This document shows positions 39,898 to 50,052 of a stretch of DNA of 64,000 bases, piece by piece. Under the pieces are notes generated by a model, which was not told the DNA's origin, ran no database searches, and worked only from the letters and a program-made list of their open reading frames with translations. The position numbers and the translations under genes are program-made. Source of the DNA: Mitsuaria sp. 7. Lineage in GTDB: Bacteria > Pseudomonadota > Gammaproteobacteria > Burkholderiales > Burkholderiaceae_C. Every line of letters begins with the position of its first letter. The first letter of the stretch is position 1. The stretch lies in contig NZ_CP011514.1 of NCBI RefSeq assembly GCF_001653795.1, positions 5,080,727-5,144,726 of the forward strand, read 5' to 3'.

Positions 39898-41121
39898 ATG
39901 GATGCACGACTTGAAGGCGAATTCATCGCGGTCGTCAACGCGGGCTCCTCCAGCATCAAGCTGTCGATGTACTCGTTGCACGAGGATCGCCGGCGGGGCC
40001 CGCTGCGGCTCGAACTGCGCGCGCAGGTCGAAGGCATAGGCACCGCGACGCCGCACTTCGAGGCCTCGCATGCCGACGGCTCGAAGGCCGGTTCGCGGGA
40101 CTGGCCCGTCGGCGACACGCTGATGCATGAGGGCGCGCTCGATCACCTGGTCGAGTTCGTCACCCACGAGTTCCCCGGCATCCGGATGCTGGGCATCGGC
40201 CACCGCGTCGTGCACGGTGGCACCGCGTTCGCGCAGCCGGTGCGGGTGACGCCGCCGGTACTGGCGCAACTGGAGACCCTGACGCCGCTCGCGCCGCTGC
40301 ATCAGCCGCACAACCTGGCACCGATCCGCAGAGCCTTCTCGGCGCTGCCGGGACTGCCGCAGGTCGCCTGCTTCGACACGGCCTTCCACCGCGGCCAGTC
40401 CGACATCGCCGATGCCTTCGCCCTGCCCTATGCGCTGTTCGAGGCCGGCGTGCGCCGCTACGGTTTCCACGGCCTGAGCTACGAGTACATCGCCTCGCGG
40501 CTGCCGGCGCTGTCGCCGCGGCTGGCGGACGGCCGCGTCGTCGTCCTGCACCTGGGCAACGGCGCCAGCGCCTGCGCGCTGCACCGCGGCCGCAGCATCG
40601 CCAGCAGCATGGGCTTCACCGCCGTCGACGGCCTGCCGATGGGCACGCGCAGCGGCGCGGTCGATCCCGGCGTGCTGATCTACCTGATGGACGAGCAGCG
40701 CATGGATGCGCGCGAGCTCGAGACCCTGCTCTACAAGCAGTCCGGCCTGCTGGGACTGTCCGGCATTTCCAGCGACATGCGCCAGCTGCTGGCCAGCGAC
40801 GCGCCGCGGGCGCGTTTCGCGATCGACGTCTTCGTCCACCGCGTCGCCCGCGAGATCGGCGCGCTGGCGGCGGAAATGGGCGGGCTGGACGGGCTGGTCT
40901 TCACCGCCGGAATCGGCGAGCATGCGGCGGAGATCCGTCGGCGCGTGCTGTCGCGCTGTCTGTGGCTGGGGGTGTCGGTGCAGGACGCCGCCAACCGCGA
41001 GGGACCGGCCGAGCGCCGGATCAGCACCGTCGACAGCCGGTGCGAGGCCTGGGTCATCCCCACCGACGAGGAACTCATGATGGCCCGCCACACGTTCCGG
41101 CTCCTGGCCGGGGAGGAGTGA
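39898..41121 (+). CDS. ackA: Acetate/propionate family kinase
   Basis: 407 residues. ASKHA-fold kinase signatures are VVNAGSSSIKLSMYS, GHRVVHGG, VACFDTAFH, YGFHGLSYEYI, VLHLGNGASACAL, GLPMGTRSGAVDPG and FTAGIGEHAAEIR. It makes ATP and a carboxylic acid from an acyl-phosphate. With the divergent phosphotransacyl gene it completes an acyl-CoA to ATP route. The paralogue status relative to a housekeeping AckA cannot be judged from the window. Confidence 0.94.
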   Translation: MDARLEGEFIAVVNAGSSSIKLSMYSLHEDRRRGPLRLELRAQVEGIGTATPHFEASHADGSKAGSRDWPVGDTLMHEGALDHLVEFVTHEFPGIRMLGIGHRVVHGGTAFAQPVRVTPPVLAQLETLTPLAPLHQPHNLAPIRRAFSALPGLPQVACFDTAFHRGQSDIADAFALPYALFEAGVRRYGFHGLSYEYIASRLPALSPRLADGRVVVLHLGNGASACALHRGRSIASSMGFTAVDGLPMGTRSGAVDPGVLIYLMDEQRMDARELETLLYKQSGLLGLSGISSDMRQLLASDAPRARFAIDVFVHRVAREIGALAAEMGGLDGLVFTAGIGEHAAEIRRRVLSRCLWLGVSVQDAANREGPAERRISTVDSRCEAWVIPTDEELMMARHTFRLLAGEE

Positions 41122-41123
41122 CC

Positions 41124-41495
41124 ATGCGAACGCCCAAGCAACGCCACAGCCACGAGGAGTGGGAGAAGACCGTGGAGGACGTGGACCTGCAGATCGCGCA
41201 GCTGGCGATCATGTGCCACGTGCGGCTGCTCGATCCCGGCGTCATCGAGCGCGTGCTCGACAACGACCTGCGCATCTGCGGCGACGGGCACGAGAGCGGC
41301 TTCGAGAAGCTGCGCGGCATGCTCTACCTGCACTACGAGGTCCAGGCCCGGCTGGCCGAGGAACTCGGCCCGGTCGACGCGGCCGAGGTCGTCCAGCGGG
41401 TGCGCCAGCATCTGCTGGTGCGCATCGGCACGCAGCTCGGCACGCTGGGCACGCCGCGGGCGCCGGGTGGCGCCGGCGGCCCTGACGGTCAATAA
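41124..41495 (+). CDS. Small protein of the ackA operon, unrecognised
   Basis: 123 residues. The N-terminal part is helical and acidic (HEEWEKTVEDVDLQIAQLAIMCHVRLLDP), has two cysteines, and ends in a Gly/Pro-rich tail. GGGAGGAGTGACC precedes the ATG, 2 nt after the kinase stop, so it is co-expressed with the kinase. No family recognised. Confidence 0.65.
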   Translation: MRTPKQRHSHEEWEKTVEDVDLQIAQLAIMCHVRLLDPGVIERVLDNDLRICGDGHESGFEKLRGMLYLHYEVQARLAEELGPVDAAEVVQRVRQHLLVRIGTQLGTLGTPRAPGGAGGPDGQ

Positions 41496-41570
41496 CCCCG
41501 ACGGCTTGGGCCCCGCGCGCAGCGGCGCTACAGTGGGCCGATCGCCTTGCGGGCCTCCCGGGTCTCCCTC

Positions 41571-42176
41571 ATGCGCATTGCCATCCTCTCCTTCGACGGC
41601 TTCAACGAGATCGACAGCTTCATCCCGCTGGGACTGCTGAACCGGCTCAAGCCGCTGGGCTGGTCCGCCGAGCTGTGCGGGCCGGGACCGGCGGTCACCT
41701 CGATGAACGGCGTGACCGTCCAGCTCAAGCATCCGCTCGAATGGGCCAACGAGGCCGATGCCGTCTGGTTCGGCTCGGGCATCTACACACGGGCGATCGC
41801 GGAGACCTCGGCCGTGCTGGACCGGTTGCAGCTCGATCCGACGCGGCAGCTGATCGCGTCGCAATGCTCCGGCGCGCTGCTGGTGGCACGACTGGGGCTG
41901 CTCGGCGATGCGCCGGCCTGCACCGACTCGTCCACGCGTCCCTGGCTGGTCGAGGCCGGCGTGCGGGTCCTCGACGAGCCCTTCCACGCCCGCGGCCCGG
42001 TGGCGACCTCCGGCGGCTGCCTCGCCTCGCAGTACCTGTCAGCGTGGCTGATGTGGAGCAAGGCCGGCGAGGCCGCCGCGCGCGATGCGCTGACCTACGC
42101 GGCGCCCGTCGGGGAGAAGGACGAGTATGTCGAGCGGCTGCTGGCGAAGGTGCGACCCTTCATGCCCGAGCAATGA
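41571..42176 (+). CDS. DJ-1/PfpI family protein
   Basis: 201 residues. The fold is shown by MRIAILSFDGFNEIDSFIPLGLL (strand-turn-Glu16 region), the nucleophile elbow SQCSGALLVA and ATSGGCLASQYLSAWLM. DJ-1/PfpI members include amidases, chaperone-like proteins and transcription-factor partners; no substrate can be given. The start at 41571 removes eight upstream residues that have no counterpart in the family. It lies 54 nt before prfC. Confidence 0.85.
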   Translation: MRIAILSFDGFNEIDSFIPLGLLNRLKPLGWSAELCGPGPAVTSMNGVTVQLKHPLEWANEADAVWFGSGIYTRAIAETSAVLDRLQLDPTRQLIASQCSGALLVARLGLLGDAPACTDSSTRPWLVEAGVRVLDEPFHARGPVATSGGCLASQYLSAWLMWSKAGEAAARDALTYAAPVGEKDEYVERLLAKVRPFMPEQ

Positions 42177-42230
42177 GCCCCTCGCGCGGTGCATGGCCGA
42201 TAATCGCGGGTTCGCCGCCCCAGAGCCGCC

Positions 42231-43868
<1,638 letters not shown>

Positions 43869-44015
43869 GGCTCACGACCCGGACGTGAACCGGCCGGCTC
43901 CGCGAGCGCACTCGGGGTCAGGTCTTTCCTTCCCAGGCGGGGTGTCGTGACCTTGTTGACGTTCATGCGCCGACATCGTTGTCAGCCTGTCATCACTCCT
44001 TCCTACACTCTCGCG

Positions 44016-44825
44016 ATGTCCGACCAGAGCCCACCCCTGCCGGAGCGCCGTCTGTGCTGCCTCCTGCTGGCGGCGGGTCTGCTGCCGGGCGCGGTGCCCG
44101 CGGCGATGGCGGTGCCGGCGGCTCGTGCGCGGGTGGGCCAGGGGTCGGCCGAGCTGGTCGCGTTCACGGAAAACCTGCCGCCGCTGAACTACGCCGAGGG
44201 CAGCGAGGCGCGAGGCTTCAGCACGGAACTCCTGACGCTGATGGCCGCCGAAGCCGGCGTGCCCGTGCGCGTCCAGGTGCTGCCGTGGCAGCGGTCGGTG
44301 CAGGAGGCGGCGCGGCGCACGGACAGCGTGCTGTTCTCGCTGACGCGCACGCCGGAACGCGAGACCCAGTACCGCTGGGTCGGGCCGATCAGCCCACGGC
44401 GCATCCTCGTCTACCGGCTGAGCCACCGCACGGAGGTGCGCCCCACCAGCCTCAAGCAGCTCAACGGCTGGCGTCTGGGCGCGTCGCGCGACTCGGCGGC
44501 TGCGAAGCAACTGATCGCCGACGGGCTGCGGCCGGAGACCGAGCTGGAACTCGGCCTCGACGACGCCACCAACCTGCGCAAGCTGCTGGCCGGCCGCATG
44601 GACCTGATCGTGCTGCTGGACTGGGCCGCGGCCTGGCATCTGCGCGAGCTGAAGCTGCCCTACGCGACCCTGACCCCGGTGCTGCCGATGGACGTCGACA
44701 AGTCCTACTGGTACGGCCTGCCGCTGGACGGAGATCCGGCGGTGGCGCGACGCCTGCAGGCCGCGCTGGACCGCCTCAGGCGGGATGGGCGCTACGAGCG
44801 CCTGCGCCAGCACTACTTCGATTGA
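44016..44825 (+). CDS. Periplasmic solute-binding protein (SBP_bac_3 type), orphan
   Basis: 269 residues. A long signal-like segment (LCCLLLAAGLLPGAVPAAMA) leads to VAFTENLPPLNYAEGSEARGFSTELL, LPWQRSVQEAARRTDSVLFSLTRTPERE and [17 protein letters not shown]. It resembles the orphan binding protein at 23809. No transporter genes adjoin. The last 50 nt overlap the 3' end of the convergent epimerase gene. Confidence 0.75.
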   Translation: MSDQSPPLPERRLCCLLLAAGLLPGAVPAAMAVPAARARVGQGSAELVAFTENLPPLNYAEGSEARGFSTELLTLMAAEAGVPVRVQVLPWQRSVQEAARRTDSVLFSLTRTPERETQYRWVGPISPRRILVYRLSHRTEVRPTSLKQLNGWRLGASRDSAAAKQLIADGLRPETELELGLDDATNLRKLLAGRMDLIVLLDWAAAWHLRELKLPYATLTPVLPMDVDKSYWYGLPLDGDPAVARRLQAALDRLRRDGRYERLRQHYFD

Positions 44826-45894
44826 GCGTCGACGTGCCGGGCGTCCCTGCACCCGCAGCGGCGGCAGGCAGGCAGCCCAGCGCTTCCAGCGTGCGCTCGA
44901 TCGCCACATCGAGCGGCGTGTACGGCACGCCTCCCGCGTCGGCCAGCTCGGTGGCAAGACGCGCCTCGCCCATGCGCAGCGGCTCGCGCCACAGGTAGCG
45001 CATCTCGGCCAGCTCGCGGAACAGCGGCACCACCGGCTGGGCCAGCCGCACCGCCCACCAGGGGAAGCGGGTGAGCCGCGGCTGCCGGCCGGTCCTGCGC
45101 TGGACGACGCGGCTGATCGCCGCCGCCATCTGGCGTCCGTCGCCATCCCAATGACCGGCGAAATGGAAGCGGGCGAAGGCGGGCAGCGTGTCGCAACGCT
45201 CGATCAGCGCGGCCATCGCCGTCGCGACGTCAGGCAGATAGGCCCATTGATGGCCGACACCGTCGGTGCCTGGCTGCTGGATCCGCGTCACCGGCTGGCC
45301 CGGCGTCACGAGCCCTTGCGAGAACCAGCTGTTCACCGCCCCCGGGCCGAAAAAGTCGCCGGCCCGGAGCACGATCGCCCGGAAGTCGCCCCGCTCGGCG
45401 CCTTCCTGCAGACGGCGTTCCATCTCGACGCGGATCGCGCCCTTGCGAGTCAGCGGGCGCTGCGGCGAGTCCTCGGTCGGATGCGGCATCGCGTCGGACC
45501 CAAAGTTGTAGACGGTGCCGGGCAGCACGACGGTGGCGCCGCGCGCCGACGCGGCGGCGATGGTGTTGTCGAGCATCGGCAGCACCAGCTCGCTCCAGCG
45601 ACGGTACCCGGGCGGATTCACGGCGTGGACGATCACGCTGCAGCCCGCCGCGGCGCGCTGAACATCCTGGGCATCGAGCGCATCGCCGCGCAGCCACAGC
45701 AGGCCGTCGCGATGTTCCGATTCGCCGGCCAGTCCGCGCTTGAGCGCCCGCACCGTCCACCCCGCGTCGCGCAGGGCGCGGGCCACCGCGCCGCCGACAC
45801 CGCCGCTCGCGCCGAGCACCAGCGCCGTCCGCCGCGCCACCGCCGTCATCGCGGCCAGCACACCGATCGCATCCATCGAAGTCATCGCATCCAT
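44776..45894 (-). CDS. NAD(P)-dependent epimerase/dehydratase family protein
   Basis: 372 residues. A Rossmann start ALVLGASGGVGGAVARALRDAG, then IVHAVNPPGY, VLPGTVYNFG, and LRAGDFFGPG mark an atypical extended short-chain reductase. The start at 45894 has AGGAGCTGACG just upstream. The gene faces a LysR regulator 116 nt away, the arrangement in which LysR proteins often control their neighbour. The C-terminal about 30 residues (Ala/Gly-rich) overlap the binding-protein gene. Confidence 0.88.
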   Translation of the reverse strand: MDAMTSMDAIGVLAAMTAVARRTALVLGASGGVGGAVARALRDAGWTVRALKRGLAGESEHRDGLLWLRGDALDAQDVQRAAAGCSVIVHAVNPPGYRRWSELVLPMLDNTIAAASARGATVVLPGTVYNFGSDAMPHPTEDSPQRPLTRKGAIRVEMERRLQEGAERGDFRAIVLRAGDFFGPGAVNSWFSQGLVTPGQPVTRIQQPGTDGVGHQWAYLPDVATAMAALIERCDTLPAFARFHFAGHWDGDGRQMAAAISRVVQRRTGRQPRLTRFPWWAVRLAQPVVPLFRELAEMRYLWREPLRMGEARLATELADAGGVPYTPLDVAIERTLEALGCLPAAAAGAGTPGTSTLNRSSAGAGARSAHPA

Positions 45895-46010
45895 CGTCAG
45901 CTCCTGTGGGACCTCGCCGGTCCGGTTGGGTGAAGGCATGGGATGGATTCTGGAAAAGAGCGGCTTTCCTGGAAATTACCGAGCATCGACAGGCGGCTAT
46001 ACATTTCTGC

Positions 46011-47036
46011 ATGGCTTCGAAGACTTCCTCGCCGGCGGCGGTTACCCCTGCGCCAGCGCGCTCCATCGGTTCCTCCGGTTCCTCCGGTTCCTCCGAATCC
46101 TCGGAGTCCTCCAGATCCTCCAGTTCCGGCATCGCCTGGGAGTGGTACCGCTCCTTCCTCGGCGTGCTGCGGGAGGGCTCGCTGTCAGGGGCCGCGCGGG
46201 CGCTGGATCTGACGCAGCCGACGGTCGGTCGGCACGTGGCGGCGCTGGAGGCGCAGGTGGGGCAGTCGCTCTTCGTGCGCACGCCCGCCGGCCTGCTGCC
46301 GACGGAGGCGGCGCTGGCGCTGCGCCCTTATGCGGAGGCGATGGACAGCACTGCAGCGGCGTTGGAACGCACCGCGCGCAGTCACGGCGACGGCGTGCGC
46401 GGCATCGTGCGGGTGACTGCGAGCGAGGTGATCGGCGTGGAGGTGCTGCCCCCGCTCATCGCCGAGCTGCGCGAACGCCATCCGGCGCTGATCGTCGAGC
46501 TGGTACTGAGCAACCGCGTGCAGGACCTGCTCAGACGCGAGGCCGACATCGCGATCCGCATGACGCCGCCGAAACAGGAGCAGCTGATCGCGCGGCGCGT
46601 CGGCGTGATCGAGGTCGGACTGCATGCGCACGAGCGCTACCTGGCCGCGCATGGAACACCGGGTTCGATGAAGGCGCTGGTCACGGAGGGCCACGCATTG
46701 ATCGGCTACGACCAGCCGGCACCTTACGTGCGTGAGCTGGCGCGACACTATCCGGTGATGGTGCCCGAGAACTTCGCGCTGCGCACCGACAGCGACCTCG
46801 CGCACCTCGCCCTGATCCGCGCGGGAGCGGGATTGGGCTTGTGCCAGGTCGCGCTGGCCAGGCGCGATCCGGCGCTGCGCCGCGTGCTCGCGGAGGACCT
46901 CAGCATCCCTCTGGAGACGTGGATCACCATGCATGAGGACCTGCGGGACAGCCCGCGATGCCGGGCGGTGTTCGATGCGCTGGTCACCGGCCTCGAACGT
47001 CATGTCGAGGCCGGCGATCCCGCCCGTCTCAGCTGA
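46011..47036 (+). CDS. LysR-family regulator with Ser-rich N-terminal extension
   Basis: 341 residues. The helix-turn-helix (YRSFLGVLREGSLSGAARALDLTQ then PTVGRHVAALE) begins only at about residue 40. Before it is a low-complexity Ser-rich stretch of about 20 residues coded by imperfect 9-bp repeats (GGTTCCTCC) at 46071-46125. The effector domain follows (RGIVRVTASEVIGVEVLPPL). It is divergent from the epimerase gene and probably regulates it. Confidence 0.88.
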   Translation: MASKTSSPAAVTPAPARSIGSSGSSGSSESSESSRSSSSGIAWEWYRSFLGVLREGSLSGAARALDLTQPTVGRHVAALEAQVGQSLFVRTPAGLLPTEAALALRPYAEAMDSTAAALERTARSHGDGVRGIVRVTASEVIGVEVLPPLIAELRERHPALIVELVLSNRVQDLLRREADIAIRMTPPKQEQLIARRVGVIEVGLHAHERYLAAHGTPGSMKALVTEGHALIGYDQPAPYVRELARHYPVMVPENFALRTDSDLAHLALIRAGAGLGLCQVALARRDPALRRVLAEDLSIPLETWITMHEDLRDSPRCRAVFDALVTGLERHVEAGDPARLS

Positions 47037-47990
47037 TCACGGCTTGACGCTGTAGTTCGCCGGCACCCAGCGATAGCCCTTGCCGTCCGCGGCCACGTGG
47101 CCGAGGCCCGGGAAGGACACGTGCGCGATCGCAACCCAGTAGCCGTTCTTCGCCGCGTCCGCGTAGGCCTTCTGGCGCTGCGGCATCGCCTGCTTCGAAT
47201 CGCTGTCGAAGTTGATCGTCACCGACGGATCCGGGAACTGCACCGCCGCGACGTGCATCAGGTCGCCCCACACCGCCAGCTTCTGGCCCTGGCTCTCCAC
47301 CATGTACACCGTATGCCCCGGCGTGTGGCCGTAGGCCGCGTGCGTGCGGATGCCCGGCACGAGCTCGGTCTCGCCGCTGAACGGCTTCAGGCGGCCGGCA
47401 TCCTGGTACGGCTTCAGCGCCGCGATCGCGGCGCCGAAGAAGTCCTTGTGGCCCGGCGAGGCCTTCTCCGCATTCGCCGTGTTCAGCCAGTAGTCGGCGT
47501 CGTGCTGATCCATCCGGACCACCGCGTTCGGGAACACCGCCTGGCCGTCCTTCGTCAGCCCCGCGGCATGGTCGGGGTGCAAGTGGGTGATGTAGACCTC
47601 GTCGATCTGCTCCGGCTGGTAGCCTGCCGCCTTCAGGTTGGCCAGCAGCTTGCCCGTCGTCGGACCGAACGCGCCGTTGGCGCCCGTGTCGATCAGCACC
47701 AGCTTGGTGCCGGTGTTGATCAGGTAGCCGTTGATCGAGGTCTCCACCGGCGGCTTCAGGTAGTTCTTGCCCAGCGCCTTCACCACCGTGCCGGGCTTGG
47801 CCTTGTCCATCAGCTGGTCGACCGCCAGATCGACCGTGCCGTCGCTCAACGCGGTGATCTCGAAGTCGCCCAGCATCAGCCGGTAGTAGCCCGGCGCCTG
47901 CGTCTTCACCTGCGGCGCGGCCGCTTGCACGCCTGCAGCGGCCAGTGCGATGGCGAGGCCGAGGGCGGCGAATTTTCCGGAACGGATCAT
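47037..47990 (-). CDS. Periplasmic metallo-beta-lactamase-fold hydrolase
   Basis: 317 residues. A signal peptide (FAALGLAIALAAAGVQA) precedes an MBL domain with ITHLHPDHAAGL (two-metal His/Asp motif), GHTPGHTVYMVES and a later VAIAHVSFPGLGH. AGGAGATTCCCC precedes the ATG. Related exported MBL proteins include lactonases and sulphatases; the substrate is not determinable. An 18-bp tandem repeat lies 27-89 nt upstream of the start. Confidence 0.9.
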   Translation of the reverse strand: MIRSGKFAALGLAIALAAAGVQAAAPQVKTQAPGYYRLMLGDFEITALSDGTVDLAVDQLMDKAKPGTVVKALGKNYLKPPVETSINGYLINTGTKLVLIDTGANGAFGPTTGKLLANLKAAGYQPEQIDEVYITHLHPDHAAGLTKDGQAVFPNAVVRMDQHDADYWLNTANAEKASPGHKDFFGAAIAALKPYQDAGRLKPFSGETELVPGIRTHAAYGHTPGHTVYMVESQGQKLAVWGDLMHVAAVQFPDPSVTINFDSDSKQAMPQRQKAYADAAKNGYWVAIAHVSFPGLGHVAADGKGYRWVPANYSVKP

Positions 47991-48016
47991 GGGGAATCTC
48001 CTGTGGATGTGAAGCG

Positions 48017-48079
48017 TGGGTTCGACGTGACGCGTGTGTTCGACGCGATGTGTGCGTTCGAGGAACGGGTGTGTTCGAA
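48017..48079 (-). repeat. Imperfect 18-bp tandem repeat, four copies
   Basis: The core TTCGA(C/G/A) recurs at 48021, 48039, 48057 and 48074, spacing 18, 18 and 17. Read on the minus strand each unit begins TCGAAC-x-CAC. It lies in the 5' region of the MBL-fold gene. Confidence 0.65.
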
Positions 48080-48324
48080 CTGGCGCGCAGCATAGCCACG
48101 CTGCGAGGGGCCCACCCGCCCCGTTCGGAAGAAGCATCGTTCCCTCGCAGGAGATTCCGGTGACACGCGTTCGTCAAGACGGCGTTGTGGCACGTCCTGG
48201 CCCCTTCAAGAAAGCACCGCGTCAGCGGTCTGCGTCAGCCTCGTGCAAGACGCCTGCGGCGTCATGTGGAACCCCCGCGCCGCAGCGAGCACAGAGGCCC
48301 GAGGGTTAGCCCTTGCGCAATGCT

Positions 48325-48342
48325 GCGTAAAGGGTTTTACGC
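48325..48342 (+). promoter_or_regulatory. Inverted repeat upstream of livG
   Basis: GCGTAAA-GGGT-TTTACGC is a perfect 7-bp inverted repeat, 81 nt before the livG ATG. It could be an operator for the transporter operon. No T run follows, so a terminator is unlikely. Confidence 0.4.
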
Positions 48343-48422
48343 TGTCGAGGGGCCCCGCCAGGGCCCTAAATTCCTGGCTCCACTACAGAGGCACCGGACC
48401 ACCGGCGCCCACCCTTGCGCCG

Positions 48423-49193
48423 ATGAGCAACCTCATCCTGGAGACACGCAAACTGACCAAGGAGTTCAAAGGCTTCACCGCCGTGGACTCGGTCGACCTG
48501 CAAGTGCAGCGTGGGCATATCCACGCGCTGATCGGTCCGAACGGCGCCGGCAAGACCACCTGCTTCAACCTGCTCACCAAGTTCCTGACGCCCACCCGCG
48601 GCCAGATCTTCTTCAACGGCATCGACATCACCGGCGAGAAGCCCGCGCAGATCGCGCGCCGCGGCGTGATCCGCTCGTTCCAGATCAGCGCGGTGTTCCC
48701 GCACCTGACGGTGCTGGAGAACGTCCGCATCGGCCTGCAGCGCTTCACCGGGACGAGCTACCACTTCTGGAAGGGCCTCGGCGGTCTGTCCAAGCTGGAC
48801 GGCCGCGCGCTGGAGCTGCTGGAACTCGTCGACCTGCGCGACATGGCCTCGCTGCGCGCCGCCGACCTGCCCTACGGCCGCAAGCGCGCGCTGGAGATCG
48901 CCACGACGATGGCGATGGAACCTGAACTGATGCTGCTGGACGAACCGACCCAGGGCATGGGCCACGAGGACGTGGACCGCGTCACCGCGCTGATCAAGCG
49001 CGTCGCCGAAGGACGCACCGTGCTGATGGTGGAACACAACATGAAGGTGATCAGCAGCATCGCCGACCGCATCACCGTGCTGGCCCGCGGCGCCGTGCTG
49101 GCCGAGGGCGACTACGCGACCGTGTCCCGCCATCCGAAGGTGCTGGAGGCCTACATGGGCTCCGAGGCCACCGAGCTGCAAGGGGCGCATTGA
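48423..49193 (+). CDS. livG: Branched-chain amino acid-type ABC transporter ATPase LivG
   Basis: 256 residues. Walker A GPNGAGKTT, signature LPYGRKRALEIA, Walker B LMLLDEPTQGM and the H-loop VEHNMK are intact. The LivG-specific C-terminal extension (GAVLAEGDYATVSRHPKVLEAYMG) is present. It powers uptake with LivF, LivH, LivM and the binding protein in the same operon. Its TGA overlaps the livF ATG. Confidence 0.95.
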   Translation: MSNLILETRKLTKEFKGFTAVDSVDLQVQRGHIHALIGPNGAGKTTCFNLLTKFLTPTRGQIFFNGIDITGEKPAQIARRGVIRSFQISAVFPHLTVLENVRIGLQRFTGTSYHFWKGLGGLSKLDGRALELLELVDLRDMASLRAADLPYGRKRALEIATTMAMEPELMLLDEPTQGMGHEDVDRVTALIKRVAEGRTVLMVEHNMKVISSIADRITVLARGAVLAEGDYATVSRHPKVLEAYMGSEATELQGAH

Positions 49194-49903
49194 TGGCCTA
49201 CGCGCTCGAGATCAAGGGACTGCAGGCCTGGTACGGCGAGAGCCACATCCTGCACGGCATCGACCTGGCGATCCCGCAGGGTCAGGTCTTGACGCTGCTG
49301 GGCCGCAACGGCGCCGGCCGCACGACGACGCTGCGCGCCATCATGGGCCTGACCGACCGCCGCAGCGGTTCGATCAAGGTCCACGGCCAGGAGAGCGTCA
49401 CGCTGCCCACGCACCGCATCGCGCGACTCGGCCTGGGTTACTGCCCGGAGGAGCGCGGCATCTTCGCGTCGCTCAGCACGGAGGAGAACCTGCGCCTGCC
49501 GCCGGTGTTCAAGAGCGGTCGCGGCAAGGTCATGTCGGAGGACGAGATCTACGCGATGTTCCCCAACCTCTCCGAGCGCCGCCACAGCCCGGGCACGCGG
49601 CTGTCCGGCGGCGAGCAGCAGATGCTGGCCGTGGCCCGCATCCTGCGCACCGGCGCGGACATCCTGCTGCTGGACGAGATCTCCGAGGGCCTGGCCCCGG
49701 TCATCGTCCAGGCGCTGGCCCGCATGATCACCGCGCTGAAGGCGCAGGGCTTCACCATCGTGATGGTGGAGCAGAACTTCCGGTTCGCCGCGCCGCTGGC
49801 GGACCACTTCGTCGTGATGGAACACGGCCAGGTGGTCGAGTCCTTCGCCGCCGCGCAGCTGGACAGCAAGCGCGCGCTGCTCGACGAGCTGCTGAGCGTG
49901 TGA
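49193..49903 (+). CDS. livF: Branched-chain amino acid-type ABC transporter ATPase LivF
   Basis: 236 residues. Signature LSGGEQQMLAVAR, Walker B ILLLDEISEGLAP and H-loop VEQNFRF are intact. Walker A reads GRNGAGRTTT, with Arg in place of the phosphate-binding Lys. The start is ATG 49193 in TGATG with livG. The rest of the protein looks functional, and LivG keeps its Lys, so the transporter may run with one degenerate nucleotide site. Confidence 0.94.
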   Translation: MAYALEIKGLQAWYGESHILHGIDLAIPQGQVLTLLGRNGAGRTTTLRAIMGLTDRRSGSIKVHGQESVTLPTHRIARLGLGYCPEERGIFASLSTEENLRLPPVFKSGRGKVMSEDEIYAMFPNLSERRHSPGTRLSGGEQQMLAVARILRTGADILLLDEISEGLAPVIVQALARMITALKAQGFTIVMVEQNFRFAAPLADHFVVMEHGQVVESFAAAQLDSKRALLDELLSV

Positions 49904-50052
49904 CGGAACGCGCCGCCGCCGTCACGCACGACCCCGACATCCGAGCGTCCGATACCGGCCTCCCGATACCGACCGCCCGATACTGATTTTCCGAGCTTCG
50001 AGTCTGAAACCCGCATGGGCCCATTGAGGCCGTTAGAACAAGGAGACAAGCG

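Larger units (their letters stand above)
47991..48422. other. 432-nt intergenic region between the MBL gene and livG
   Basis: No gene is supported. It holds a four-copy imperfect 18-bp tandem repeat (48017-48079) near the MBL start, an ACCGC-GTCA-GCGGT hairpin at 48216-48229, a perfect GCGTAAA-GGGT-TTTACGC inverted repeat at 48325-48342, and GGGCCC palindromes at about 48351-48366. The last two lie 57-98 nt before livG and probably belong to the transporter promoter. Confidence 0.55.
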
